A DNA stretch of 64,000 nucleotides. Source: Microascus cirrosus (taxonomy: Eukaryota; Ascomycota; Sordariomycetes; Microascales; Microascaceae). The notes beneath the pieces are model-generated. The model was not told the DNA's origin and made no database searches. It was given only the letters and a program-made list of their open reading frames with translations. This document shows positions 22,232 through 33,461 of the stretch, in pieces. The stretch's first letter is position 1. Each line of letters begins with the position of its first letter. The stretch covers positions 18,480 through 82,479 of the forward strand of contig JAMBUN010000064.1 of NCBI GenBank assembly GCA_030271035.1, read 5' to 3'. Made by a program: the position numbers and the translations under genes.

Positions 22232-23547
22232 GGCGAAGCTATCACGAGAAGTTCGGAAGTTGCGCTAAATTGATGAAATGCGCCACGATAGACCGCAAAA
22301 TCAGACGGAGAGTACTCCTAGTCGCCAATTGACTGCGCGCCCCAAGATGCGAAGCTCAACCGCGAAGGAGCGGACGGGTGCGAAAGCTCGCGCGGGGAAA
22401 TCGAGCAGGTTTCGTTCCCTGAGTTCTTGGCTGCCCTGGCGGTTGCTTTCCTGATGGGCGCCCCACACCTGATGTGGTGTAACCGTCTCCGCCGCGGACC
22501 CTGGCTCACCGAGGGGGCAATATGGGAGCTCACACCACAAGGGGTTATGCGGGTTTCTGCAGACCGAGGCATGCAGGATGGCGAGGTGTTGGCCGGAAGA
22601 TTGGCAGAAGATGTCACTTGCTGTTTACAACATTTGGGGTATGTTCTGGGACAGATCGCGGTTACGCGACGATTAACTCAAGACACGCTGGTGAGGGTTG
22701 CTGGCGCGAGTCGGGGTGAAAACAAGGGCAACTTCAGAAGCTAGCAAGGATCAATTCAGGGATATTGTATGACTAAAAAGGCGCCTAAAATTAGCCGCCG
22801 TAGGCGCTCGGCGCCGGAGAACGGGCCAAGCGCCCTAGGCGTCAGGGCTCAGCGGTCCGCATCCCCTCTCTAACCGTACTCTTAATCGCTCCCTTCGTCC
22901 AAACCCCTCCATCTCCATGCCCGCAGAACCCTTCCATGCTTGTGTGACATTAGAGATGGAGGCCGGCCTTTTGTCCCGCGCTGCCTGCTCGGCATCGACT
23001 TGCCGAGTGTCGGCCTTTAGCGTCGACGATCTAATCCCCGGCCTCTGGCATATATGAACTTTTGCCTAGATCGGTTGAACGGGAGGGAAAGAAGCGGGCA
23101 AAATTGGGCTTCTAGTGGATAGGATACTCTAGGTAACTTCCTTCACCCATAGATTCTCGGGTTTTAGGCGACAGAGAGCCCGGGCGAGGGCCGCTCGGTG
23201 TGCAAAGCCCCAAGCTTGTACTCCCACGGTGGTCAACCAGACTCATCATCTCGCGGAGACATCTTCCATGAAGAGGCAGAACTAACAGCCTACTAAGGTC
23301 TGGCTAGGCTTTAGGAGGGAAGATGAGGCGAAAATATAAAGGTTCATCCCTGGCTAGCCAGTGGCCGTCCTTTTTACGAGCACCAGCTCGCAACACCCAC
23401 AAAGATACTGGTATCCAGGGTTTCCAATCAACCCCGAACTACATGCGCCTTAACCACAAGAGTCCACTTAGCCAAGATCGCCATCGTCGGGGTACGTGCG
23501 GCCTCCTATATCCCATGCGCATGAGAAGAACTCTCTCCAGTACTAGA
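22232..23547. other. Gene-poor region
   Basis: No gene recognised. It contains a cluster of AGGCGC-type palindromes at 22778-22845. Confidence 0.5.
22778..22845. repeat. GC-rich AGGCGC/GGCGCC palindrome cluster
   Basis: Within 68 bases the core AGGCGC or its complement recurs about five times (AAGGCGCCTAA, TAGGCGCTCGGCGCC, AAGCGCCCTAGGCGTC). The flanks are AT-richer. Dense GGCGCC/AGGCGC arrays of this kind are seen near ends of some DNA transposons, but no terminal repeat or target duplication was located here. Confidence 0.45.
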
Positions 23548-24420
23548 CAACAGGTTGCGGGTCGTATGGGCAGCCGCATCGTCACCGAGCTCCTAAAGAT
23601 CAGAAAGAACGAGCCTTTAGACAGCATCCGAAAGGGGAGTACCTCCACCGATTTTTAGCCCAAGAGTAAAGGTCGCCAGGATCGACTACGACGACCCCTC
23701 CACCGTCATCCCACTCCGCAGGGCCAACAAGCCCTCATTATCACTCTGAGCATCGCAGCGCCCAAGGATACCAATACCAATCTAATCGAGGCCGCAGCTG
23801 AGGTTAACCCTCCTACATGGTCCCCAATGGCTGGGACGCCGACCCAGCGCACCAAGATAAGCTCGCGGGCCACCGCCACATCGAGACGCTCGGCAAGAGC
23901 TCTTGGATCGAGTTCGAGTCGGGATAGCGGTACGGATACATCCTTGGTGAGACGATTGACACACACGGCTTCAATTCTGACGCGCGCGAGGTCATGTTTT
24001 ACGACCAAGGCACCGCGCGCCTGAACACCTCCAAATGAGCTCAGATACGCCGGGCCGTCGCCACGCTGTTCTCCCTCGACAAGGCAGTGCTGGCTACACA
24101 AAAAATGAGTGTGTGTACATGACTTCTTTCTACATCAGTAAGCAGGATATGTTTGAGTCTGTGCTGCGCATTACGGGCATGAAGTGGGAGGACTGGAAGG
24201 TCAGACACGACGACGCGAGGGGAAGGTTCGAGGAGGGGTTGGAGCGGATGAAAGGCGGTGATAGGGCGGGGTTCATGAAGACGATCTACTCGCGCGGGCT
24301 TTACCGCGAGGATATTGATGCGGCCGTAGCGTTCCAGAAGTGATTCGAACTAGTGAACGAGGCGCTGCAGCTGCCGTAGGAGGACTTCGACGAGTGTACG
24401 AAGAGGGGTATTGGGCATTG
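23548..24420 (+). pseudogene. Broken NmrA-like / isoflavone-reductase-like oxidoreductase
   Basis: Fragments of one NAD(P)-binding reductase of the NmrA/isoflavone-reductase group lie in order but in different frames. They are AGRMGSRIVTELL (Rossmann start), VARIDYDDPSTVI, GQQALIITLSIAAPKDTN with LIEAAAEVN, VPNGWDADPAH, LGKSSWIEFESG, then FYISKQDMFESVLRITGM and the C-terminal FEEGLERMKGGDRAGFMKTIYSR. At least two frameshifts separate the early pieces. TAG after FESG and TGA after LNTSK interrupt later ones, at places where relatives tend to carry tryptophan. TGG-to-stop changes are what repeat-induced point mutation makes, but that is inference. No intact copy is present in this window. Confidence 0.8.
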
Positions 24421-25367
24421 AGATTAGGAAGGCGTTTGACGGCATCATGCACCCAGGGGGGCAAGCAGTAGGGTTGCTGGATTTGGCTCGGATGTTCTGT
24501 CCGTTGTGTCGAAGAGCACGGCCGTATGAGTGCTTTCATTAGTGGAATGTTAAACGCCTGCAGACATCGAAGAGTCAAGGTCTCCGGTACACAGCTGCTC
24601 CATGGGCCATCACGCTTGTTGAATCAGATTCAAGCTTTGAGGCTAGGGAGTTCAAACCCCAAATGTGTGGTCTTATTCCCACGGCAGAGGCGCCGAGGCC
24701 GAGACGGGGATGGTGATGGGCTGGCAAGCGGAGCGAGCGCAATGGCAGCTGCGTCTCCATACGCAATGCCACAGCCGACCAAATCGCACACTTGGTGCTG
24801 TCTCGGGACTTGTTCGGTTTCAATTTTCCTTCCCAATCTTATACCCAGAGACCCTAACTAGCCTACATGGAGTACAGTTTTGTCTTGGTGTATATGCCAA
24901 TCTGGAAGGAGGAGCCAACCATACCCAAAAATGGAATACAAATCCCTTTCGCGCAAGGGCCCAATGGTCAAGCTTTTAGGGTTTACATAGTCAAAGAAGG
25001 AAGCCGGAAGCGACTAGGGTTACATTAGGATCTTCACCAAGTACTACCCCAATAAGCCCGCCGAGAACACTTCGTTGGTACCTCGATAGGGGTCCTGGCT
25101 AGATGAAAAGTGCATCATGATGGAAACACCTAGGTAGGCTCCTCAAACATAACGCAAAGAAAGATACTGATATAGGGAAGGCCAAGCTATCGCCTTACTG
25201 CCGCTGAGTCTACCCATGGCTCCTGAACAACGACTATCTAACCGTTTCTTCATGTCCACCTCAGCAGCCTGCCAGTATCCTGGCATAGCATGTAAGGGCT
25301 ACTAGATTATGAATTATTTCGGATTCCACCTTTTTCCAGTAACATATGTCTGTAATTGAGCAACTTA
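24421..25367. other. Gene-poor region
   Basis: Between the reductase pseudogene and the DUF1593 gene. Only short unrelated frames; no RNA gene or repeat recognised. Confidence 0.5.
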
Positions 25368-26896
25368 TTAAGAGATTCTTTTCTCGCCGGATCCCCTATT
25401 CATAGGCTGAATCACAACCCTCCGATAACCAGTCAGAGGGGGCGTCCCACAATCCCTGACCTCCAAGATGAGGTGAAGCAAGACTCCCTTCTCAAGCAGC
25501 TTATCGCTCTTGGCCAACCTACACGACAGCTCTGCGGGAGCAACCGACACCTCGACCCTCGTTCCAGCCTCATCTAGGTGCTTGATTCCAAGGTCTGTTA
25601 GCTCATGCATGCGATAAGTCTGCGTAGAGCTAGGCTCGCGGTACTGCCACCATGTAAAAGTCATCTCGTCACCGTCAGGATCGTACGTTGCGGAAGCATC
25701 GAGAACGATAGATGATCCCGCATCTACCTCAATGTAGACAGGTTCAGGCCCGAAGGCACCGTTGACCGCGACGACAGGGTGGTGGTTCGCTTCTTCGAAG
25801 TTAGGCGTCAACGTCCAGCGCATGCGGGCAGCGAAGTCGTCCTGGAAGGTGTTCCTCCACCGCCACACTGTCGCCTGGTTTGACTTCCGTAGGCGTCCGT
25901 CTCTTCCCACCACAGCGTCGGTCGTGTCCCCAAAGTGCCCTCGTACGGGCAGACCCTTGGGCCCGACGTTCATGGGGACATAGCGGCCACCCCAGGAGCC
26001 CCAGCTAGGCTCTTCTGGGACACCTAGACCATTTTGGATCAGATAGAGAAACGTAGGTGTGTCCCCTTCGATGATATACATGAAGTCTGGATACCGTGCA
26101 CCCAAGGGCCCAACCTGAACATTTTTCTTTACCCACTCTTTGGTGACCTTCCCAGGGTCTGGGCCACCTTCGTCTCCGCAGTCGCTCGAGATCCCAACCC
26201 ACGTAGACAGCGCGTATTGGTTCCACCCATGCAGCGAGCAGATGTAGAAGATGTCCGGCCACTGCTGCCTTATCCAACCTCCGCAGTCATCCTGATCCGA
26301 GATGGTGTATACGCGGAGCTTAGCACGCAGAGCCGCGGCGTCGGGGCGGTTGCGGATTCTGTAGAGAACCTGCGCTAGAACATTGACGCCGCCCCAGACC
26401 AGAACCCAGAGGGGTTCCTCGGAGGGCGACGTTACGCTTTCGAGGAGGAGCTCGCCGCCTTCGCTTAGGGGGATGTCGTCTCCTACTGCGGCCATTCCGT
26501 AGACCTGTCAATGTGAGTCGTCAATATCCCGAGGGTATGAAGCTTCCAAGAGGGATGACCCCGATACAGACTTACCGGCGAACCAGAACGAACGAGGCTT
26601 CTCATCACATTGGCGGACGGGTAAGAAGAGTCCGGGTGAGAATGAGCGTTGAGATTATCCACCACCTCTTGGTACCCGTCGATGACATCGTGTAATACAT
26701 GTGGCGCCACCGAATCTTTCAGCCAAACCGAGGTTGTTGCCACGACGCCTTCAGTGCGGAACTGGTTCGCATACGTCAAATATCGACAGAAAGACTCGGT
26801 GTCGTCTGGCTCATTGGTGATATCCGTCAGGATAAAGACACGGGGCTTTGTGGGAAATGTCTGTAGGGACTTCCGCCCCGAGGTCGGAAAGCTCAT
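25368..26896 (-). CDS. DUF1593 nucleoside-hydrolase-like protein (Sde182 family)
   Basis: Exons 26896-26576 and 26504-25368 join in phase over a 71-base intron for 485 residues. The N-terminal part has an inosine/uridine hydrolase-like Asp cluster, RVFILTDITNEPDDTESFCRY, which in this fold binds calcium. The middle part carries WVLVWGGVNVLAQVLYRIR and the C-terminal domain is of the Sde182 type, with ASATYDPDGDEMTFTWWQY, a PKD-like beta sandwich. The family is named from a bacterial cellulose-binding protein; the true substrate is unknown, probably a glycoside or N-glycoside. There is no signal peptide, so it is predicted to be intracellular. It is divergent from a sugar transporter, 551 bases apart. 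Confidence 0.9.
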
Positions 26897-27140
26897 TTTG
26901 GTGTTTCTGGTTGGAGATTTGGAGCACTTGGGCTTTAGGAGTACTCGCCGAGCTATGTCTTTTTACTAAAGGAGTGACCTGGATTTACCGGGATGGGGCA
27001 TGTTTTAACTCTTCTGGAGGGCTGGTGGCGCCTCCAATAGCCATAGATGGCTGACCCGACAGGCCGGTCTGGGCTCCGAAACATATCCATTTACAGCAAC
27101 TCGAAGCACTCCGCCATGACAGCTCAGATACCCCTTGCTC

Positions 27141-27173
27141 TCCCCGCATCTTCCCCTTCCCTGTGAGCGGGGA
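27141..27173. promoter_or_regulatory. Inverted pair of CreA/Mig1-type sites
   Basis: TCCCCGC at 27141-27147 and GCGGGGA at 27167-27173 form perfect 7-base arms with a 19-base spacer. Each arm contains GCGGGG, a match to the CreA consensus SYGGRG. They sit between the DUF1593 gene and the MFS transporter, about 245 and 275 bases from the two start codons. Confidence 0.5.
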
Positions 27174-27349
27174 AGATTTTCCACCAATGCTGTGGTCGGC
27201 TAGAGTCCAGGGTACGAACCTCGGGATAGCCTTAGACCCAAAGAGGCAAGGTCATCCATTCGGTACAGACTGGAGCTTGTAAGTCGCCAAGATGAGCTTC
27301 AACCACCACCAGCTCCGCATCCCCCGTGAGGATACTGAGAAAACTATAC

Positions 27350-27357
27350 TATAAAAG
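27350..27357 (+). promoter_or_regulatory. TATA box of the MFS transporter gene
   Basis: TATAAAAG, 91-98 bases before the transporter ATG, a normal place for a fungal TATA element. Confidence 0.55.
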
Positions 27358-27447
27358 GCGGTCAATAAGAACCCCCACCAAGGAGAGCTTCTTTCTAAGA
27401 TCAGATTCCACTCTACGAGATCCCTTCATTCTTCCATTCAAGTCTCC

Positions 27448-29220
27448 ATGGCCGAACAACATGCCCCGTCACAGGCTGAGCGGGACGACGTGGCCCCGAG
27501 CGCTCGTCTCGGTCACGTCTCCGACCAGGAAGACCACGAGATCGGCATGCTCGAGTCCATTCGCCGCTTCCCTTGGGCATGTGCCTGGTGCCTCTACGCC
27601 GTCTGGTGCGTCATCTGCCTGAGCTTCGACGTCCAGGCCGCCAATGCCATCGTCGGCATCCCGCAGTTTCGCAAGGATTTCGGGCACGCGTACGGTGACG
27701 GGACTGACTACGTTCTCCCCACGCACTGGCAGTCCGCTTTCAACGCCGCTCCGGTTGCCGCGTAGGTCCTTGCCTCCCCCCGGGGAAAAGACCCAGCGTC
27801 TAGATATCACTCTGACAAATATTTCAATCTAGCGCCACCGTTGCGTCGCTTATATCCGCCGAGCTCGCGGACCGGTTCGGCCGCCAGAAGGTCGTGGGAG
27901 GCGCCCTGGTCATCTCGTTCATTGCTGTCGCTCTTGAATTTATCGCTACTACCAATCCCGTTTTCTTCGCTGGAAAGTTCCTCAATGGATTTATGGTCGG
28001 GACCATCGGGACCGTCATGGTCAGCTACATCGGAGAGGTATGGGGATAGCAATGACACATATATTAGTGCTCGCTGACCGTCCATGAACTTAGATTACTC
28101 CTTTAGCACTCAGGGGTCTCTTCACTTGCTCTGTGGGAGTGTCGTACGGAATTGGCCCGTTGGTCGCCTTCATCGTTATCAACTATACCGGACAGGCGCC
28201 GAACGCTTGGGCGTACCGTACTGTCTTCTGCTGCCAGTTTGGGTTTGCAGGCGTGGCGATTCTCCTCCTACCTTTCATGCCAGAGTCAGTCGTCTTTCCC
28301 TACCCTAGGTATAGGTTTTGTGACTAACTAGGAACAATAGGTCTCCTTGGTGGTTAGCATCAAAGGGGCGAACGGAGAGAGCCATGACAAACCTCCGCAA
28401 ACTTGGCCACAGCGGCGACGAGGGAGTGAAGAAGCTTGCTCTTATTGAGCTCACCCTTGCCCAAGCCCGAGAGGAAACCGACGGTGTCACATACCTCGAA
28501 TGCTTCCGGAAGTCCAACCTTCGACGCACTATTATCAGCATTATGCCCTACAATATCCAGACCCTCAGTGGCATCTCATTCGTTGCTGGGTACTTCACCT
28601 ACTATTTACAGCTAGCCGGATACTCGACATCTATGAGCTACAGGCTGCAGATCGCGCAACCCGTAGTCTCCATTGTTGGCAACATTATGGCTGCACTCCT
28701 GTCCGACAAGGTTGGACGGCGCAACTTGACTGTCTACGGCTTTATATTCCTGACCTGTCTCCTTTTGATTACCGGAGGCCTCGGGACCGGAACAAGCCGG
28801 GAGATGATCGAAGGGACAGTGGCCTTTATCCTGCTGTTCAGCTGGTGCTACAACCTTAGCATTGGATCTACGGCATTCTCGCTCCTCTGCGAGGTTTCGA
28901 CGGCTCGCCTGCGAGTCAAAACCATTGCTATCGGCTATGCAACACAGGCAGCGCTTAACGTCATGTGGCAGTTTACCATCCCGTATATGTTTAACCCTGA
29001 TAAGGGCGACCTAGGCGCTAAGATCGCCTTTGTCTTCGGTGGGTTGAGTCTTGTGTCTATCTTATACTTTTGGTACTTCCAGCCGGAGACTGCTGGGCGG
29101 TCCTATCAAGAGTTAGATGAGATGTTTGCGAAGGGAGTTCCAGCTAGGAGCTTCAAAAAGTATAAGACAGATGCGCAGATAATCAACGAGACTACCGCTA
29201 GGGAGGGAAAGGACGTGTAA
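27448..29220 (+). CDS. MFS sugar transporter, alpha-glucoside (MAL) type
   Basis: Proton-linked importer of the fungal sugar porter family, plasma membrane. Exons 27448-27761, 27833-28037, 28094-28284 and 28341-29220 give 529 residues; the introns are 71, 56 and 56 bases. Sugar-porter signatures are present: ADRFGRQKVVGG after the second helix, PESPWWLASKGR at the end of helix six (created by the third splice), DKVGRRN in the second half, and PETAGRSYQELDEMF after helix twelve. The N-terminal IRRFPWACAWCLYAVWC and the PWWLASKGR form are typical of maltose/alpha-glucoside permeases rather than hexose carriers. It shares an upstream region with the DUF1593 gene that carries CreA-type sites and its own TATA box. 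Confidence 0.92.
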
Positions 29221-29492
29221 GAGGAAATATCGAATAACGCGAGCAACTAGGAGGAAAAGTCTCCAGGTTACACGCCCTATCGTGCTCGCTCGCTTCTATA
29301 CTTGAATCCTTTGTTTTTCATGTTCTATGCCTATGGGGAGAGTAATTTTCGGATTAGCTTGGCCCGTAAGGCAGTTACCTCGCTGTTTCTAGTATGAAGA
29401 CACATCCTTCGGGTTGCGACACTTAAGTGCTGTTATGAGTTGTCAAGTTAGTCCGTAAGTAACCGAGCGGGAGTGTGTGTCGGACCACGGTT

Positions 29493-29500
29493 TCACGTGA
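29493..29500. promoter_or_regulatory. TCACGTGA E-box, copy 1
   Basis: Eight-base palindrome with the CACGTG core bound by Cbf1-like and other bHLH factors, about 560 bases before the PFS2 start. Confidence 0.35.
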
Positions 29501-29708
29501 CGAAGTTGGGAATATAAGACAACGGAATTGTCGGTAGCGATGCAGGATATCCGAAGCTCAAGTAACCATTGCGTAGGGACGTAGTGGGTTTGCATATCTC
29601 CTCGCCTTGTTGTTGGATTTTAGAGCTGCTGCCTTCCGGTGTTGGGTGTGGAGCCGGTCTTGTGGAGCTTGATCGAAAGTGGAGTATGTGAGGTGAGATA
29701 TGAATTGG

Positions 29709-29716
29709 TCACGTGA
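29709..29716. promoter_or_regulatory. TCACGTGA E-box, copy 2
   Basis: Identical to the copy 216 bases upstream, about 345 bases before the PFS2 start. Confidence 0.35.
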
Positions 29717-30060
29717 TTACGCAGGTACCTCCGCTGCGACTTTGACTTGGCCTTCGCGCCAGGAAGCGCGACTCGCAGAATGAAGCAACAGCTCTCGAGA
29801 TTTCTTTGTCCTGTCAATATTCCATGCTGGGGAACGCACAAGGTTCCTTGTATTTTTACGTTCCAACCCCGGGTCTTTGCACTCAGTCTACCTCTCCAAG
29901 TTCTTTAAAATTTGCACCGAATGCAGTGAAGTTCCGAGTGCAGCAGGCGTAACCATCTCACGACCTGAGCTCTTCATCATATCCATGGCATCTTTCGACT
30001 CTGCTATGAAAGATCCTTGACTATCGCCTTAACCAGACGAGGGATACGAAACATAGCGTC

Positions 30061-32003
30061 ATGTCTTACGAACCACGCGATCGCGATCACGGTGGAGGTG
30101 GAGGTGGAGGTGGAAGTGGAGGTGGCATGGGCCCGGATGGTGCTTCCTTTATGAGAGGCAGAGGCCGCCGTAGGATCACCCTCCCGACTGAGGTGCTTAC
30201 GGATTTGCTGGCCAGCCCGGCTGACAATTGATTCCAGGCCCCGTCACCGATTATGGATCTACCATCAGCAACTGGATACAACACCGCTCTCTCAAACCTA
30301 ACGGCTGGTACTTTGGCGAACGAGAACGCCCGAGCCCCAGCTACATCGTCGATGTACGTCTCCATCAGTTTCACCGCTGACTACCCTCTCGCTGACCTGC
30401 CCAGTTCCAACTACCCGCGTCGCGGCCCGCACATGCGGCGGCCTCCATCCCAGTAAAACACCTCCACACTTCACTGAATAAAGTGAAGCATCCAGTCAAC
30501 GTCGTACGATGGACTCCCGAGGGCAGGCGGTTATTGACCGCCTCGAGCAGCGGCGAGTTCACTTTATGGAACGGCACGGGCTTCAACTTCGAGACCATTA
30601 TGCAGGCCCATGACTCGGCCATCCGGGCACTCTGCTACTCTCATAACGACGATTGGCTTGTTTCAGGTGATCATGACGGTATCGTCAAGTACTGGCAGCC
30701 CAACTTCAACAACCTCGAGAGCATCGCCGCCCACAGTGATCCCGTGCGCGACATCGCCTTCAGCCCCACTGACAGCAAGTTCGTTACCGCCAGTGACGAC
30801 TCGACCCTCAAGATCTTTGACTTCGCGGGCGGCGCGGAGGAGAGCGTGCTCAAGAGCCACGGCTGGGACGTCAAGAGCTGCGACTGGCACCCCACCAAGG
30901 GTCTCCTCGTCTCCGGCTCGAAGGACCATCTTGTAAAGCTCTGGGATCCCCGCAGTGCGCGGTGCCTCACCACCCTGCACGGTCACAAGAACACCATCAC
31001 TAAGACGCAGTTCGAACGCATTAGGGGCAATTGCCTCGCCACCTCCGCACGGGACCAGACAGCCCGCGTGTTTGATCTGAGGATGATGCGGGATATTTGC
31101 CTACTAAAGGGCCACGAGAAGGACATCTCGACTCTGACATGGCACCCTGTGCATCCCAACCTCCTGAGCACCGGTGGCCATGACGGCTCCCTCTTCCACT
31201 ATATTCTCGACGAACCGAACACACCACCGGGCCACTCCACCACCATAGCCCCCTACGACAGCCCCGACCCCTCCTCAGGCCCCGCCCAGACCATTCACCC
31301 AGCGCACAAGGTACAGTACGCTCATGACTTCGCCATTTGGAGCCTCGACTGGCACCCGCTGGGCCACATCCTGGCCTCGGGGTCCAACGACCGCCTCACG
31401 CGCTTCTGGTCGCGCGCGCGTCCCGGAGACGCGGATTACATGCAAGACAAGTACCACATTGGCGAGACCGCGGCTGTGGCGCAGGGCACGTGGGATCGTC
31501 GGGGCGGACGACAACAGAGGCAGGAGGAGGAGGAGCAGGAGATGGAGGACGAGATGGAGGGTCTTGTAGACCAGAAGATGCCGCTCAAGCAGGGGCAGCC
31601 TTCGTTCCCTGGCATTCCCGGTCTCCCCCTTCAGGGAAGCGCTCCGCCCACTTCGCTGCCAGGTCCTCCTGTGCCGCCGCCGCCCATTCCGGGTATGGTA
31701 CCTCCGCCTCCCCCTGGCCTCAAAGGAACCGTGCCGCCACCTCCGCTACCGGGCCTTGCTGGCTTGGATCCCAGCAATCCAGCCGATATATCCAAAATCG
31801 CAGAAATAATGCGGAAGGCGGGTGTGCAGCTACCGCCGCCTCCCCCTGGGCTCGCGCCACCTGGGATGATGCCCCCCGGCTTCCCGCCGCCGCCACCGGG
31901 TAGTGACGAGAAGGGCGACGTGCGTAGGAGGGCGCCGCTTCCTAGTCAAGAGGAGAGCCTTAGAATGGAGCAGACCAGGGGGAATTACACGAGGGCGAGA
32001 TAG
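30061..32003 (+). CDS. PFS2: WD40 polyadenylation factor subunit Pfs2 (WDR33)
   Basis: Scaffold of the cleavage and polyadenylation factor, nuclear. Exons 30061-30169, 30238-30353 and 30405-32003 give 607 residues. After a Gly-rich start encoded by a GGW microsatellite come RRPVTDYGSTISNWIQHR and the WD40 propeller: NVVRWTPEGRRLLTASSSGEF, IRALCYSHNDDWLVSGDHDG, VRDIAFSPTDSKFVTASDD, WDVKSCDWHPTKGLLVSGSKD, HPNLLSTGGHDGSLFHY and LDWHPLGHILASGSNDRLTRFW. A Gln/Glu-rich stretch and a long proline-rich tail follow (repeated PPPPPG blocks). This tail is longer than in budding yeast and resembles the animal WDR33 layout. The start is the ATG ahead of the first small exon. Confidence 0.95.
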
Positions 32004-32456
32004 GATACGAGGGGGCCGGATGTGTCTAAGGGGAGGGCCGGAGGGGAGCTAAAAGAGAAAAAACAAGCGGAAGTAGCGGATAATATGTTCGGGTTATTGA
32101 TTGGCGCTCGGCGTTTGGGGACGCGAGGTTACGTAGAGGATATCACAGCACGAAGAGACGGTTTTCCTCAGCTGTTAGGGTGGTACCGGACGGTCTGAAC
32201 AACCTGCACGCCGTTTTAATGGTCCGGTCCCACGCGAGAGGAAGAACAGCCGCGAACGAACAGCATTGCCGACTCCGGTGCCGAATATTACTATAGTGTA
32301 CAGATCTTAAGACAAAGTGTACAGACGCATATCCGCTAGAAATGCCAAGCTCGACGGCCACCAAAAGCCGGAGCCCTCAAAACGTCCTAACACCTCCCCC
32401 ACACGCTCCTTGTTGAAACCCTGAATTTCCTCCTTCTGATTGTCAGGTAAAAGCGG
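32004..32456. other. Convergent 3' flanks of PFS2 and NUC1
   Basis: No gene or repeat recognised. Confidence 0.5.
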
Positions 32457-33461
32457 CTACTTCCTCGGTAGCGCCTTCTTGCCCTTATCCGAGAAGTCCT
32501 TTACGACGATAGAGCAGTCCCCCTCTGCACAGAGCATCCTTCGCCTCTCGACCGGCAGCTTATCCGCGAACTCCAGCCCGCTCGCCCTCTCCACCGCCTC
32601 CAGTGGCACCTCGAAGTCCCTCAAAGGCTTGTCGTTCGGGATCGGCGCGTTGGGCATCACGAAAGCCCCGATCGACACGTTCCCGCCCGGCTTGCCGTCT
32701 TCCGCAAAGATCACCTTGTAGAAGTGCGTCGGGACCGCCACGCTCGCGGGGTTTCCTATGACCTCGTACTTGACGTACCACTTCCCGTCCGCCTCTTTCC
32801 GCGGCAGGTATAGCGGCCCCGTCGCGATGCGCACGGAGGGGTACCGATCCGTCAACCTCCTGCAGAAGTCCTCAAAATGCGCCCAGTAATCCCTGTTGAA
32901 GCCATCGCCCACCTGCGGACACATGTTGCTGAGGTAGAATGTCTCGTCCATAGCCTTCTGGTCCCACTTGGCGTCCGCAGCGGGCACCTGGTGGCCCCTG
33001 TCATAGCCGCTGCGGAAGTAGTCCTTCAGCAGGGCGCGGAACTTCCCCGGGATGGCGGCGTCCTCGAGGAAGGTGCTGTGCTTGCGGTCACCATCGCGGA
33101 TGGCGAGCGAGGCGGGGGTGATGTGCTCGACGACCCAGTGCGGGTTACGAGTGCGGCGATCGTAGGAGGAGACGAAGGCGGCGCGGGAAGCTACGTCGGC
33201 GACGGGGCCGGGGAAGCCATACTCGAAGAATCCGGCCGGATTTACCGGGGCAGGGCCCTTGGCCGGTGAGGACGGTGCGTTAGAGAAGATTTCGGTGGCG
33301 GGGACAGCGACAGTAGGGGTCGGGGAGGCGAGGACTGGTATCGAGGCGGCGCTGTTCTGGTTGCTCTTGGCGGAGTTGAAGGAAGAGAATGCCGCGGCGG
33401 TTACGGCGGCACCACCGCCGGCACTGAGGGCGATGAGGGCGAGGCTGGAGGCCCTGGACAT
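32457..33461 (-). CDS. NUC1: Mitochondrial endonuclease G
   Basis: DNA/RNA non-specific nuclease of the beta-beta-alpha-metal family, held in mitochondria and released in cell death. One exon, 334 residues. The N terminus is a short hydrophobic and Ala/Ser-rich targeting region (SSLALIALSAGGGAAVTAAAF). The active site is YDRGHQVPAAD, the DRGH motif with the general-base histidine, and the metal-binding asparagine is in LSNMCPQVGDGFNRDYW. Length and order fit yeast Nuc1. Confidence 0.95.
   Translation of the reverse strand: MSRASSLALIALSAGGGAAVTAAAFSSFNSAKSNQNSAASIPVLASPTPTVAVPATEIFSNAPSSPAKGPAPVNPAGFFEYGFPGPVADVASRAAFVSSYDRRTRNPHWVVEHITPASLAIRDGDRKHSTFLEDAAIPGKFRALLKDYFRSGYDRGHQVPAADAKWDQKAMDETFYLSNMCPQVGDGFNRDYWAHFEDFCRRLTDRYPSVRIATGPLYLPRKEADGKWYVKYEVIGNPASVAVPTHFYKVIFAEDGKPGGNVSIGAFVMPNAPIPNDKPLRDFEVPLEAVERASGLEFADKLPVERRRMLCAEGDCSIVVKDFSDKGKKALPRK

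Larger units (their letters stand above)
29221..30060. other. Intergenic region upstream of PFS2
   Basis: No gene recognised. It contains two copies of the palindrome TCACGTGA, listed separately. Confidence 0.5.
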
